Shown in pieces: positions 16,719 to 25,100 of a stretch of 64,000 nt of DNA. The notes under the pieces were generated by a model. It did no database searches. It saw only the letters and a program-made list of their open reading frames with translations, and was not told the origin of the DNA. The position numbers and the translations under genes are program-made. The stretch comes from Idiomarina aquatica (lineage in GTDB: Bacteria > Pseudomonadota > Gammaproteobacteria > Enterobacterales > Alteromonadaceae): positions 682,001 through 746,000 of the forward strand of contig NZ_PIPS01000001.1 in the NCBI RefSeq assembly GCF_003987185.1. Reading direction: 5' to 3'. The first letter of the stretch is position 1. Each line of letters begins with the position of its first letter.

Positions 16719-18860
16719 TTAGCTCCGGCGCCAGCGATGAAATTTTTCGACCCAGTTCAGCACCCGCTGCGGGGCATGCGCACGTTTCCACTCGCCGGCC
16801 ACGTATTTATTGGCTTCGGCCAGGGTTGGGTAACTGTGAATGGTACCCAAAATTTTGTTCAAACCAATGCCGTGTTTCATGGCCAGTACGTATTCTGCCA
16901 ACAACTCCCCGGCATAAGGTCCGACAATATTCACGCCCAAAATCTTATCCTTGCCCGGCACGGTCAACACCTTAACACGACCGTAGGCACTGTCATCGGC
17001 AATCGCCCGATCCAGCTCACCGAAGTCATAAGTCGTCACTTCATATTCTTTATTGTGTTGTTGCGCTTGCTGTTCGGTCAGCCCAACGTTCGCCACCTGC
17101 GGCGAGGTGTACGTTACCCAGGGAATGACCGAATAATCAACACGAAAGGTCTTAAACGGATCAAACAACGCATTTACCGCAGCATACCAGGCCTGATGTG
17201 ACGCCACATGGGTAAATTGATAGGGACCAACCACATCGCCACAGGCGTAAATGTTTGGGTAATTGGTTTGCAGCAACTCGTTGGTGTTAATGGTACGGTC
17301 GGTTTCAACGCCCAACGCTTCCAGGCCAAAACCGCTAACATTGGCCTGACGGCCCAGTGCTATCAACACCCGGTCGAACGGTATCCGCTGTTCTTTACCG
17401 TTGTATTCGGCCACCAATACATGTTCGCCGTCGTGCTGTTCAAAGCGCTTGCCTTTGTGACCGGTTTTTAAGTCAATACCATCCTTTTGTAGCTGCTGAG
17501 CTAACAATTCGGCCGAGTCCTGATCCTCTTGGCTTAAAATACGATCCGCCATCTCCACTAGGGTGACCTGTGAGCCGAGCCGCTGAAAGGCCTGCGACAG
17601 TTCGCAGCCAATCGGCCCACCACCCAGCACCAGCAATCGCTTAGGCAATTCCTGCAACGACCACACATTATCGGAAGTCAGGTAATCGACATTATCCAGT
17701 CCTTCAAATTGCGGGATTAACGGGCGCGCCCCGGTCGCAACCACGATAGCGCGGGTGGTTATGGTTTTCGTCTCGCCATTTTGGGTTATTTCGACTTCCC
17801 ATGGCGACACGATACGCGCATCGCCGAGCTCGACATTAACACCGAGTTTTTCGTAGCGCTCGACCGAATCATGGGGCTCGATTTTACCGATAACATCTCG
17901 TACCTGTTGCATCACTTGCTTAACGTCAACCTGCACATTATCAGCCTTGACCCCAAGATGTTCGCTGTTACGGGTTTGCTGGGCGACATTAGCGGCATGC
18001 AGCAGCGCTTTCGACGGCACGCAACCGGTATTCAGACAGTCGCCGCCCATTTTGTCGCGCTCGATCAGCGTGACTTTGGCTTTCACCGCCGCCGCTATGT
18101 AAGCACTGACTAACCCGGCAGACCCAGCACCAATAACGACCATATTGTTATCGAACGATTTCGGCTTGTGGTAGCCTTTAAATGCCTTCCGCCGCTTGAC
18201 GATGCTTAGAATAAACTTAGCGACAATTGGCATAATACCGAGCAATACAAAGGCACCGATAAGGTCCGCCGACACGACATCCCCCAGGCTATTGATCTGC
18301 GCCAACTGAGTGCCGGCATTAATGTAAACGGCCGCGCCCAGTAACATGCCCACCTGGCTCACCCAATAGTAGGTCCAGGCTTTAATCGGCGTGAGCCCCA
18401 TGACGAGGTTGATGACAAAAAACGGGAATAGGGGGACCAGCCGTAAACTCAACAGGTAAAACGCACCATCGCGCTCGATACCGCGATTGATCGCCTCCAG
18501 CCGCTCGCCAAATTTAGCCTGTACCCAATCACGCAAAATAAAACGCGCACTTAAAAACGATAAAAAGGCGCCAAAGGAGGCCGCAAAACTTGCCAACAGC
18601 AGACCCCAGCCAAACCCAAATATTGCGCCAGCACCTAATGTTAATACCGTCGCACCGGGCAGCGAAAGTGCCGTAGAAATAACGTAAATCGCAAAATAAA
18701 TCGCAAATGTTGCGAAAGGGTTCTGGGCAAACAACGAATTAAGCTGCTGTTGCTGCTCTTTCAATACGTCCAAAGACAAATACTGTGTCAGATCAAACAC
18801 AAATGCACTGATAAACAGCGCGACGATCAGCAGTAATAACAACAGCTTTTTAAATGACAT
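16719..18860 (-). CDS. TVP38/TMEM64 membrane domain fused to an FAD-dependent disulfide reductase
   Basis: A 713-residue two-part protein. Residues 1-230 form a VTT/TVP38-TMEM64 membrane domain with about six helices, including the LSLPGATVLTLGAGAIFGF and RLVPLFPFFVINLVMG motifs. Residues 238-713 form a complete pyridine-nucleotide disulfide oxidoreductase: FAD site VIGAGSAGL (242-250), redox pair Cys275/Cys280 in GGDCLNTGCVPSKA, NAD site LGGGPIGCE, second FAD site YACGDV and C-terminal active His/Glu in HSYPTLAE. It resembles dihydrolipoamide dehydrogenase or mercuric reductase but lacks an obvious N-terminal metal-binding HMA domain. It lies between a TonB receptor and ynjB with gaps of nine and one bases. 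Substrate unknown. Confidence 0.88.
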   Translation of the reverse strand: MSFKKLLLLLLIVALFISAFVFDLTQYLSLDVLKEQQQQLNSLFAQNPFATFAIYFAIYVISTALSLPGATVLTLGAGAIFGFGWGLLLASFAASFGAFLSFLSARFILRDWVQAKFGERLEAINRGIERDGAFYLLSLRLVPLFPFFVINLVMGLTPIKAWTYYWVSQVGMLLGAAVYINAGTQLAQINSLGDVVSADLIGAFVLLGIMPIVAKFILSIVKRRKAFKGYHKPKSFDNNMVVIGAGSAGLVSAYIAAAVKAKVTLIERDKMGGDCLNTGCVPSKALLHAANVAQQTRNSEHLGVKADNVQVDVKQVMQQVRDVIGKIEPHDSVERYEKLGVNVELGDARIVSPWEVEITQNGETKTITTRAIVVATGARPLIPQFEGLDNVDYLTSDNVWSLQELPKRLLVLGGGPIGCELSQAFQRLGSQVTLVEMADRILSQEDQDSAELLAQQLQKDGIDLKTGHKGKRFEQHDGEHVLVAEYNGKEQRIPFDRVLIALGRQANVSGFGLEALGVETDRTINTNELLQTNYPNIYACGDVVGPYQFTHVASHQAWYAAVNALFDPFKTFRVDYSVIPWVTYTSPQVANVGLTEQQAQQHNKEYEVTTYDFGELDRAIADDSAYGRVKVLTVPGKDKILGVNIVGPYAGELLAEYVLAMKHGIGLNKILGTIHSYPTLAEANKYVAGEWKRAHAPQRVLNWVEKFHRWRRS

Positions 18861-18869
18861 AAACTAACC

Positions 18870-21185
18870 TCAAAATGCGTAACGCACACTTAACTGAGCG
18901 TGCACGGGCTGCGATGGAAACGCCAGCGTGGCGCCAAAGTAGCCGCCCTCGAATACCGGTGACCAGTTATCCTGATCGGTGGCATTAAATACATCCAGCC
19001 GAGCGGTCAGTTGCGGCGTCACACGGTATTGTGTGTGCACATTGAGAGTATGCTGGTCGCGGATAAACACCGTTTGCAGAAAATCCAGCGGAAAGTGCTT
19101 GGTGTAGCTTAAATCACCGCCCACCGACCAATTTTCCGTGATCGACCAGCCCGCCACAAGTGACGCCTGTACCTCTGGAATGCCCTGCAATTGTTGAGTC
19201 GATGCCGGGAACAAGGTGAAATTTGGTGAGCCCACACCGGTGCCCTCGATAATATCCGGGCGTGAATCGTCAAAGGCATCAGCCACCTGTCGTGTCCCCT
19301 GTGACGACGCTGAATTATCCCAGTAGGCATCGATATAGCTTGCGGCCAATGTTACCCAATATGAGTCCGCGGCAAAATGCCATTGGCCTTCGATACCTTC
19401 GGTACGAATACCGCTATTGGAACCGTCACGATTACGCAGGCTGCGGCTTTGGTCAAACAGCGTTGCATCGGCATACCAGCGAGCACCGGATGGCGCGTAC
19501 TTCAAACCAATTTCGTACAATTCGTTTTCGGTGGCAAAGTTCTGTTCATCAATGACACCGGCTGCATTGAGCACGGTGCCGCCGGCCATAGAATTGGAAG
19601 TCGAATCACTTTTATAGGCGGTGGCATACAGGGTTAAATCCGGCGTCCAGTCATACTGTGTCGATAAACTTAATGCCGATAGCCAGTCACTATAACTGTC
19701 GCTTTTCGCCGCCACCCCGGCAGGCGCCAGCGGATCTTCAGCTTCCACGTCATAATAATCGGCGCGCACACCGGCAGTCACTCGCCAACGGTCGCTAAGG
19801 GCTTGCTCGTGCTGGGCAAACACGCCCCATTGATAGCTGGTCGAGTCGGTGGTATCCGACAGGTTAAAATCGCCGACACCGTCACCGTCTACATCATACT
19901 GCGCCCCCGGCGAGACAAACACTCCCGGCCGCAACTCGATTAAGCGTGCTTGCTGCGCGTCGGTCAGCGGAATACGGCGGTTGCTTAATGGCCCGGTCAA
20001 ATCGATCGGATTGTCGGCTTCGGTGGTGAATTGGCTGTAACCCAGCACATCGTTGACGCGTAAATTAGCGCCGACAACAGTGTTGTTATTAATGTGCAGT
20101 TCGGTGCGGTTTTCAAAGGTATGTGCCGCATCGATGATCTCGACAAAGCTGTTCTGATTAATGCCTTCGCGCGTTAAATATTGATAATAAGTGCGGTTTA
20201 CCAGCACCAGATCGTCGCTGAAATAATGTTGTAATTTTGCGTGCAACAAAGTGGTTTCAGCGGTATTGGTATCCAGTGGTTCGGTCAGTGTGTTGCTGCG
20301 ATCAATGCGTACTTCGCCAGTTGGAGTGATCACGGCTCCCGCTCCTGGCACGGTTGACCCGTTCGGTTGCACGCCCTGACCTGTAATGTATAGATTATTA
20401 TCGATTAACCCTTGGGTTGGCCGGTTAATACCCGCGTTGTCGGTCCAGGCAACATCATAGTATTCCAATGCCACATCTAACTGGGTGTCGTTATTAGGCT
20501 GCCACTGGTAAGCCACCAGCAAATCATCGCTGCGATGATGATGGTAATCATAAAAACTGTCTTCATCGATGTACTCGGCGCTTACCCGCAGAGCCTGCTC
20601 GTCGCTTTTTAACACCGCGTTGTGGTCGAGCTGTAAGCGGTACTGACTCCACTGACCCCACTCTCCGGCCAGTCGGCTGTGTTGACGGTTGACGTTAGCG
20701 GTTTTCGGCTGCAGATTAACAAAACCACCAACCCGCTGGGTGGTGCCGAGCATCACCGGCGGCGCGCCTTTTACCACAGCAATCCCTTCAATGGCATTAA
20801 ACGACATAGGAATGCCCAGGCCATTATTACCGGCCTGACGACGCATGCCGGCTTCAAACAGTTCACCCAACTGACCCCGTAATGTTGGCAGTGACGGGTT
20901 GCCAAAACCGGCGGCGGCGTAGCTGTTCGGCGCAAAGCGCGAGATATCGTGTAAATCGTCGATGGCCGCTTCCTGCATCAATGATGCATTGATGACGGTC
21001 GCAGCACGGGGAATGTCTTTCAGGCTCTCGGCCAGACCAAACAGCCCTTCAGTCTCGTCTTCTGAGGGTAACAACAACCGCTCGCTGTCACGCCCCATCA
21101 CTTCAATCACTTCCATCGGCTCTTGCGCCATAACCGGGGCTACCAGCGGGATGGTTGTTAAGGCAAAAATAATCGTTTTCTTCAC
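18870..21185 (-). CDS. TonB-dependent outer-membrane receptor, first gene of the ynj operon
   Basis: A 771-residue receptor with signal peptide MKKTIIFALTTIPLVAPVMA, a TonB-box-like MEVIEVMG, a plug domain (about 50-170, with IPRAATVINASLMQEA and GIAVVKGAPPVMLG) and a 22-strand-type barrel ending in aromatic AQLSVRYAF. The plug resembles siderophore-receptor plugs. It is the first gene of a string running through the flavoprotein fusion and ynjBCDF. That makes it a plausible outer-membrane entry point for the same substrate. No Fur box was recognised upstream, where the DNA is filled by a palindromic repeat. Confidence 0.88.
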   Translation of the reverse strand: MKKTIIFALTTIPLVAPVMAQEPMEVIEVMGRDSERLLLPSEDETEGLFGLAESLKDIPRAATVINASLMQEAAIDDLHDISRFAPNSYAAAGFGNPSLPTLRGQLGELFEAGMRRQAGNNGLGIPMSFNAIEGIAVVKGAPPVMLGTTQRVGGFVNLQPKTANVNRQHSRLAGEWGQWSQYRLQLDHNAVLKSDEQALRVSAEYIDEDSFYDYHHHRSDDLLVAYQWQPNNDTQLDVALEYYDVAWTDNAGINRPTQGLIDNNLYITGQGVQPNGSTVPGAGAVITPTGEVRIDRSNTLTEPLDTNTAETTLLHAKLQHYFSDDLVLVNRTYYQYLTREGINQNSFVEIIDAAHTFENRTELHINNNTVVGANLRVNDVLGYSQFTTEADNPIDLTGPLSNRRIPLTDAQQARLIELRPGVFVSPGAQYDVDGDGVGDFNLSDTTDSTSYQWGVFAQHEQALSDRWRVTAGVRADYYDVEAEDPLAPAGVAAKSDSYSDWLSALSLSTQYDWTPDLTLYATAYKSDSTSNSMAGGTVLNAAGVIDEQNFATENELYEIGLKYAPSGARWYADATLFDQSRSLRNRDGSNSGIRTEGIEGQWHFAADSYWVTLAASYIDAYWDNSASSQGTRQVADAFDDSRPDIIEGTGVGSPNFTLFPASTQQLQGIPEVQASLVAGWSITENWSVGGDLSYTKHFPLDFLQTVFIRDQHTLNVHTQYRVTPQLTARLDVFNATDQDNWSPVFEGGYFGATLAFPSQPVHAQLSVRYAF

Positions 21186-21497
21186 TTCACTATCCTATCG
21201 ATTGATCCTGGTTTGGGCGCTTCGCGCGGTGTAGGCTCGTGCTGCGCACTCGCGGTGTAGCTCGCCGCCTTCGGCGCGAGGGGATATAAGCTTCAAGCAT
21301 TAAACCGGCCGCAGGTCCTATACCCTCGCGCCGAAGGCAGCGAGCTACACCGCGCGAAGCGCCTATACCGCAAAGCCTACATCGCCATTGGTTTACGTAA
21401 CTCATTGGTATTTTGGATGTTGATTATCGTTCAAGAGAACAAAATTGTATGTCATTGCGTATGCTTTGAATACATACTCTATTTTACAGGAGGCTCC
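21186..21497. repeat. Palindromic REP-like cluster upstream of the TonB receptor
   Basis: This 312-base gap between divergent genes holds no gene. From 21217 to 21378 it is a large imperfect palindrome: GCGCTTCGCGCGGTGTAG on the left answers CTACACCGCGCGAAGCGC on the right, with inner arms CTCGCCGCCTTCGGCGCGAG and CTCGCGCCGAAGGC. The right half (21304-21378) recurs almost unchanged at 22107-22180, on the far side of the AhpD-like gene. The remaining 120 bases hold the AhpD-like promoter and an AGGAGG ribosome site. Confidence 0.8.
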
Positions 21498-22037
21498 ATG
21501 GCCGACTTTAAACTGCATGACCAAACATCAGCTCCCGAGGAGAGCAAACCACTGTTACAGGACTCTGAGAAATCTTTCGGCATGATCCCGAATCTGCATG
21601 CGGTGATGGCAGAAGCGCCAGGGCTATTAAAAGCCTATCAGACAACTCACGAACTGTTTGCTAACAGCAGCTTCGATGAAAACGAACTAACTGTGGTGTG
21701 GCAAACCATTAACGTTTACCACAGCTGCCATTATTGCGTACCGGCTCATACGGCCATTGCCAAGCAGATGGGTGCGGATGACTCGATTACGCGGCAGTTG
21801 AAAAATGGCGAAACGCTTGACGACTCAAAATTACAAGCACTGCGTATTTTTACCGAGGCGGTACTGGAAAAACGTGGTCAGGTGGAGGAAACCGACGTAC
21901 GCCCATTTTTTGATGCAGGCTACGGCAACCGCCACGTGTTGGAGGTTATTTTGGGGATTGCGCAAAAAACCATGAGCAACTACACCAATGCCATCGCGCA
22001 AACGCCAATTGATGAGCCGTTTCAGAAGTTCAAATAG
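21498..22037 (+). CDS. AhpD-like carboxymuconolactone decarboxylase family protein
   Basis: A 179-residue all-helical protein with the peroxidase-type active site CHYC (in YHSCHYCVPAHT near residue 80) and a following His, as in AhpD and related alkylhydroperoxidases. ACAGGAGGCTCC precedes ATG at 21498, which decides this start over a longer in-frame extension. Such proteins act as thiol-dependent antioxidant enzymes or decarboxylases. Direct repeats bracket the gene, and its TAG stop falls inside the downstream repeat (TAGGCTCG), suggesting the locus is bounded by REP-type elements. Confidence 0.85.
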   Translation: MADFKLHDQTSAPEESKPLLQDSEKSFGMIPNLHAVMAEAPGLLKAYQTTHELFANSSFDENELTVVWQTINVYHSCHYCVPAHTAIAKQMGADDSITRQLKNGETLDDSKLQALRIFTEAVLEKRGQVEETDVRPFFDAGYGNRHVLEVILGIAQKTMSNYTNAIAQTPIDEPFQKFK

Positions 22038-22180
22038 GCTCGCTACGCTCGCGGTATGGGCTCGTGCTTCGCACTCGCGGGTTTGGGGGGCATGCTGCAA
22101 AGCCACACCGGCCGCAGGCCCTATACCCTCGCGCCGAAGGCGGCGAGCTACACCGCGCGAAGTGCCTAAACCGCGAGGCT
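22036..22180. repeat. REP-like cluster, partner of the 21.3-kb copy
   Basis: Begins within the AhpD-like stop codon (TAGGCTCGCTACGCTCGCGG) and continues with GGCTCGTGCTTCGCACTCGCGG. From 22107 to 22180 it matches 21304-21378 with only scattered changes (ACCGGCCGCAGG ... CCCTCGCGCCGAAGGC ... GCGAGCTACACCGCGCGAAG). It fills the gap before the DUF547 gene. Confidence 0.8.
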
Positions 22181-22215
22181 GTACAGAACCATCCCGACCG
22201 GAGATGCTAATTTCT

Positions 22216-23028
22216 ATGCGCTACCTACTACTCATTCTTATTCTGGTGACGCCCAGTACAATAAGCCAAACCTTTGATCTCCAGCATCAGCGCTTTACTG
22301 AGGTGTTGCAGCAGCATGTGGTGGTTTATAATGAAGGCCTGAAGTCTGCGGTCGACTACGCCACTTTGGCATCAGCACCCGAACCATTAAACAGCTACCT
22401 GAGAATGCTGTCAGCAGTAACAGAGAAACAATATCAACAGTGGAGCGACAGCCATCAATTAGCCTTTTTAATCAACGCCTATAACGCCTTTACCCTACAG
22501 CTAATTATCGAAAACTTTCATACGTTTAAATCCGGCAATGCTGAATCCATCAGGGATTTAGGGGGCTTTTTTACCAGCCCCTGGGAACAGGAATTCTTCA
22601 CCTTATTGGGCGAGAAACGCACGCTGGACTGGCTAGAACACGAAAAGATACGTGTCGATTTTGATGAGCCGCGCATTCATGCGGCACTTGTTTGTGCCGC
22701 CGTCAGTTGTCCCAAACTGCGAGCAGAGGCGTTTGTTGGCGACAAACTTGAGCAGCAGCTCGACGACCAAATGGTGTCGTTTTTACGCGATCGCAACAAA
22801 AACGGCATCGACGACCGGGGTCTGTATTTATCGAAGATCTTTGACTGGTATGCTGAGGACTTTAAGCAAGTCAACGAGGCAAGCGTTCGTGAGTATATGC
22901 GCCAATATGCACAGGCTTTAGCGGATAACGAAGAGCAGCGTCAGCGCTTAACAGAAACCGATATTGCCATCCGCTACACCGACTACAACTGGAATTTAAA
23001 CAGTAGGTCGCGCTTACAGCGCGACTGA
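22216..23028 (+). CDS. DUF547 exported protein
   Basis: A 270-residue protein with signal peptide MRYLLLILILVTPSTISQ, then a DUF547 domain with LAFLINAYNAFTLQLIIENF, the insert around GFFTSPWEQEFFTLLGEKRTLDWLEHEKIR, and PRIHAALVCAAVSCPKLRAEAF, whose His and Cys residues are conserved in the family. The biochemical function is unknown, though the fold resembles papain-like peptidases. The start at 22216 places GGAG 12 bases upstream; 22204 is an alternative. The last eight residues (SRSRLQRD) are encoded by a REP-like hairpin, so the C-terminus seems altered by repeat insertion. Confidence 0.83.
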   Translation: MRYLLLILILVTPSTISQTFDLQHQRFTEVLQQHVVVYNEGLKSAVDYATLASAPEPLNSYLRMLSAVTEKQYQQWSDSHQLAFLINAYNAFTLQLIIENFHTFKSGNAESIRDLGGFFTSPWEQEFFTLLGEKRTLDWLEHEKIRVDFDEPRIHAALVCAAVSCPKLRAEAFVGDKLEQQLDDQMVSFLRDRNKNGIDDRGLYLSKIFDWYAEDFKQVNEASVREYMRQYAQALADNEEQRQRLTETDIAIRYTDYNWNLNSRSRLQRD

Positions 23029-23076
23029 GAAGTGATGCTCGTGCCAGAGGCACGAGCTACAGCGGGCACGAGCTAC
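23003..23076. repeat. Three REP-like units at the convergent ends of DUF547 and DUF1499
   Basis: 23003-23025 is GTAG plus hairpin GTCGCGC-TTACA-GCGCGAC and lies inside the DUF547 coding end. On the minus strand, GTAG plus CTCGTGCC-TCT-GGCACGAG occupies 23039-23060, preceded by a half copy GTAGCTCGTGCC whose TAG is the stop codon of the DUF1499 gene (23073-23075). A twin of the first unit lies at 53273-53295. Confidence 0.8.
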
Positions 23077-23780
23077 AATGCGGCTAAGAACTCACGGATG
23101 CGTTCGGCGTTTTTACCGACGTCGCTGCGACCGACGCGGGACTTACTGCGGATATCCAAATGGGTCTGGCCGTCTACCGACTCGATACGGATGACCACGT
23201 CGTCTTTAAAGCCAAACCAGGTGGTGGTGTCGGTTGCTTCAATACGGCCTTCGTTTTCGTCGGCTTCAACAATTTCCCAGCCCATGTCATTGGCCGCCTG
23301 CAGAGCTTTGGCAAACACCGCGTTAACGTCTTCGGCGGTGGTATAGGTCTGCAGATCCGGGTAGGCCTCACGTTGTTGCTTTGCGGTTTCCTCGCCGGCA
23401 TATTCCACCGGGTTTGGTGCATCCGCACGCAATGGCGCAATAGCCTCAAATTGCGGAGGGTTAACCAGGTCGGTCGAAATATCATGGATGGGCGGTACCG
23501 ATGTGGCCGTTTGGTATTGGCTGAACGGCAGGTAAAACGCAATCGCTGCGGCAATGATGGAAAGCACCGAGGCACCGGCTCGAGCACCGGCCGGGCGACG
23601 AAAAATAAAGAACAGAACATTAATGACGACGGTGGCGGCTGCCACGTAAGCCGCATACCGCAACAACAAGAAAGCGGTTCCTAAACTGATCAACTCAGAC
23701 TGATAAAGAGGCCCGGACACAGCCAGCACAATGACGGACAAAAAGCCCAGCAGGATAAACAAGTTTTGCAACGTTTTCAT
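23073..23780 (-). CDS. DUF1499 membrane protein
   Basis: A 235-residue protein with three hydrophobic segments in the first ~115 residues and a soluble DUF1499 domain in the C-terminal half. Family hallmarks are visible in NPVEYAGEETAKQQREAYPDL, ATDTTTWFGFKDDVVIRIE and DIRSKSRVGRSDVGKNAERIREFL. The function is unknown. It is monocistronic on the minus strand, converging on DUF547, and its stop codon lies inside a REP-like GTAG. Confidence 0.82.
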   Translation of the reverse strand: MKTLQNLFILLGFLSVIVLAVSGPLYQSELISLGTAFLLLRYAAYVAAATVVINVLFFIFRRPAGARAGASVLSIIAAAIAFYLPFSQYQTATSVPPIHDISTDLVNPPQFEAIAPLRADAPNPVEYAGEETAKQQREAYPDLQTYTTAEDVNAVFAKALQAANDMGWEIVEADENEGRIEATDTTTWFGFKDDVVIRIESVDGQTHLDIRSKSRVGRSDVGKNAERIREFLAAL

Positions 23781-23850
23781 AGCGTACCTATTGTTGTTGT
23801 AATGTGTTGTTATTCAACAGTATAGGTACGCTTAATTGATAAAGCGAGAT

Positions 23851-24432
23851 CTACGGTGCTTTACGAATAATGGCCTTTTCGCCCTGTTCACTCAATTGTC
23901 GCACCACCTGCTGCGGCACAAAGGTCTGTGCCACGCTCACCACGTCTTTGCTGCTAATATCCACCAGTCGCGCGGTAACCATCACACCGGCACGGTGTTG
24001 AGCCCAGGTACCGACCACCACATGGGTAACCGGTAAAATTTCATCAATTTCCAGGTAATCGCGGGTTAAGGCAAAGTCGCCATCGGCGGTTACCCGAATA
24101 AAGTCGGTGGTTTTAAAGTCCAGTAACGGCATTTCCTGACGATGCATTTCGGTCATCAACTGCTGAGCCAGGGTTTGCGCAAAGGGTGTTCCTTCGTTGT
24201 AATCAGACGTCACGTTACTGAAGGTGGTAACGCCAATGGTGGCCGCCGATAAATCTGCTTTAGCATGGTGCACAAGTTGCTGAGCGATATCACTGGCATA
24301 TTGCGAGCTGCCCGGTTGTTGATAGGGCTTATCGCAGCTGGACAAGCGCGCCTTGGCATCCGGCTTCGGCAGCACCGTACATCCGCCCAACACCAGCGCG
24401 CTGATCAAACCGATGCAGAGGTAGTGTTTCAT
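23851..24432 (-). CDS. flgO: FlgO-domain outer-membrane lipoprotein
   Basis: A 193-residue lipoprotein: MKHYLCIGLISALVLGGC with lipobox LGGC, then a FlgO domain with ASDIAQQLVHHAKADLSAATIGVTTF, GTPFAQTLAQQLMTEMHRQEMPLLDFKTTDFI, GDFALTRDYLEI and THVVVGTWAQHRAGVMVTARLVDI. FlgO is an outer-membrane component of the Vibrio-type flagellar basal body. The start at 24432 is chosen for the signal peptide. It follows a second FlgO-like gene by ten bases, and both lie about 18 kb from flgP-flgT. Confidence 0.82.
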   Translation of the reverse strand: MKHYLCIGLISALVLGGCTVLPKPDAKARLSSCDKPYQQPGSSQYASDIAQQLVHHAKADLSAATIGVTTFSNVTSDYNEGTPFAQTLAQQLMTEMHRQEMPLLDFKTTDFIRVTADGDFALTRDYLEIDEILPVTHVVVGTWAQHRAGVMVTARLVDISSKDVVSVAQTFVPQQVVRQLSEQGEKAIIRKAP

Positions 24433-24442
24433 CGCGGTCCCC

Positions 24443-25000
24443 TTAAAAATTACGTTGCAGTTTGCCGCCAACCATCTCGCTACGGCGGTTTTCGGCATAC
24501 AAGTGCTTAGGTACAAAGCGATTGGCTGAGGCCAGCACCTGCTGTGATGTGCGGTCGATAACCCGCAGGTTAACGATGACACCCCCCTGCTCCGGCGCCA
24601 TCGTACCCACCAGCACCCAGTCCAGTAACGGTTGCTGGTTGAGTCGTTGCGGATCACGGGTCAATAATGTGGCACCCTGCTTCGACAAACTCACATAGTC
24701 CTGAGCCCGATAGTCGATTAAGCGCACGTTACGTTCCTGCAGGTGAGTGTACAGGCTTTCACTCAGCTGATGGCTAAGGCCTGTGACTGAATCGTGCGGA
24801 TGCGGCAGCGCCAGCGAGTCCGCCATCACCCAGCGCGTCAATCCCAATTGTGAAAAGCCGTCATCGGCTCCCTGGCGCTTTAATTGCACCACCAGTTGCT
24901 CCGCTAAATCATCGGCCACGCCCTCGTAGGTGTTGGCTTTATGAGCCGCTACCAAAGGGCTCAACACCAATGTCAGCAGCAATAAACCCGCGCGTAACAT
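24443..25000 (-). CDS. Second FlgO-domain exported protein
   Basis: A 185-residue protein with a cleavable signal (MLRAGLLLLTLVLSPLVAAHA-like; no lipobox Cys) and a divergent FlgO domain. GVADDLAEQLVVQLKRQ, HQLSESLYTHLQERNVRLIDYRAQDYV, GATLLTRDPQRL, LDWVLVGTMAPEQGGVIVNLRVIDRTSQQVLA align by eye with the same segments of the neighbouring FlgO. The pair probably arose by tandem duplication, one copy anchored as a lipoprotein and one soluble in the periplasm. Which copy does the classical FlgO job cannot be told. Confidence 0.75.
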   Translation of the reverse strand: MLRAGLLLLTLVLSPLVAAHKANTYEGVADDLAEQLVVQLKRQGADDGFSQLGLTRWVMADSLALPHPHDSVTGLSHQLSESLYTHLQERNVRLIDYRAQDYVSLSKQGATLLTRDPQRLNQQPLLDWVLVGTMAPEQGGVIVNLRVIDRTSQQVLASANRFVPKHLYAENRRSEMVGGKLQRNF

Positions 25001-25071
25001 AAAACTTCTCCGCTAATGCCTTGTTACGCTGTTATCGGCCGTCGAGGTAAATAATTGAGGGGAATTTTTGT

Positions 25072-25090
25072 GTCGTGCCGAAGGCACGAC
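25072..25090. repeat. REP-like hairpin GTCGTGCC-GAA-GGCACGAC
   Basis: A perfect eight-base stem with a three-base loop just past the stop of the LytTR gene (minus strand). It has the same stem as the hairpin at 57005-57023 and belongs to the dispersed family with core GCC-NNN-GGC. No T-run follows, so it is not a standard terminator. Confidence 0.75.
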
Positions 25091-25100
25091 GTACTCGACA

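Noticed and set aside
17781-18113. 110-codon plus-strand frame inside the flavoprotein fusion
   Set aside because: Antisense shadow of a strongly conserved coding region with clear motifs on the other strand.
16719-18860. Possibility that the TVP38-reductase fusion is two genes joined by a sequence error
   Set aside because: The frame is continuous over 713 codons, with a basic linker and no ribosome site or start codon with suitable spacing at the junction.
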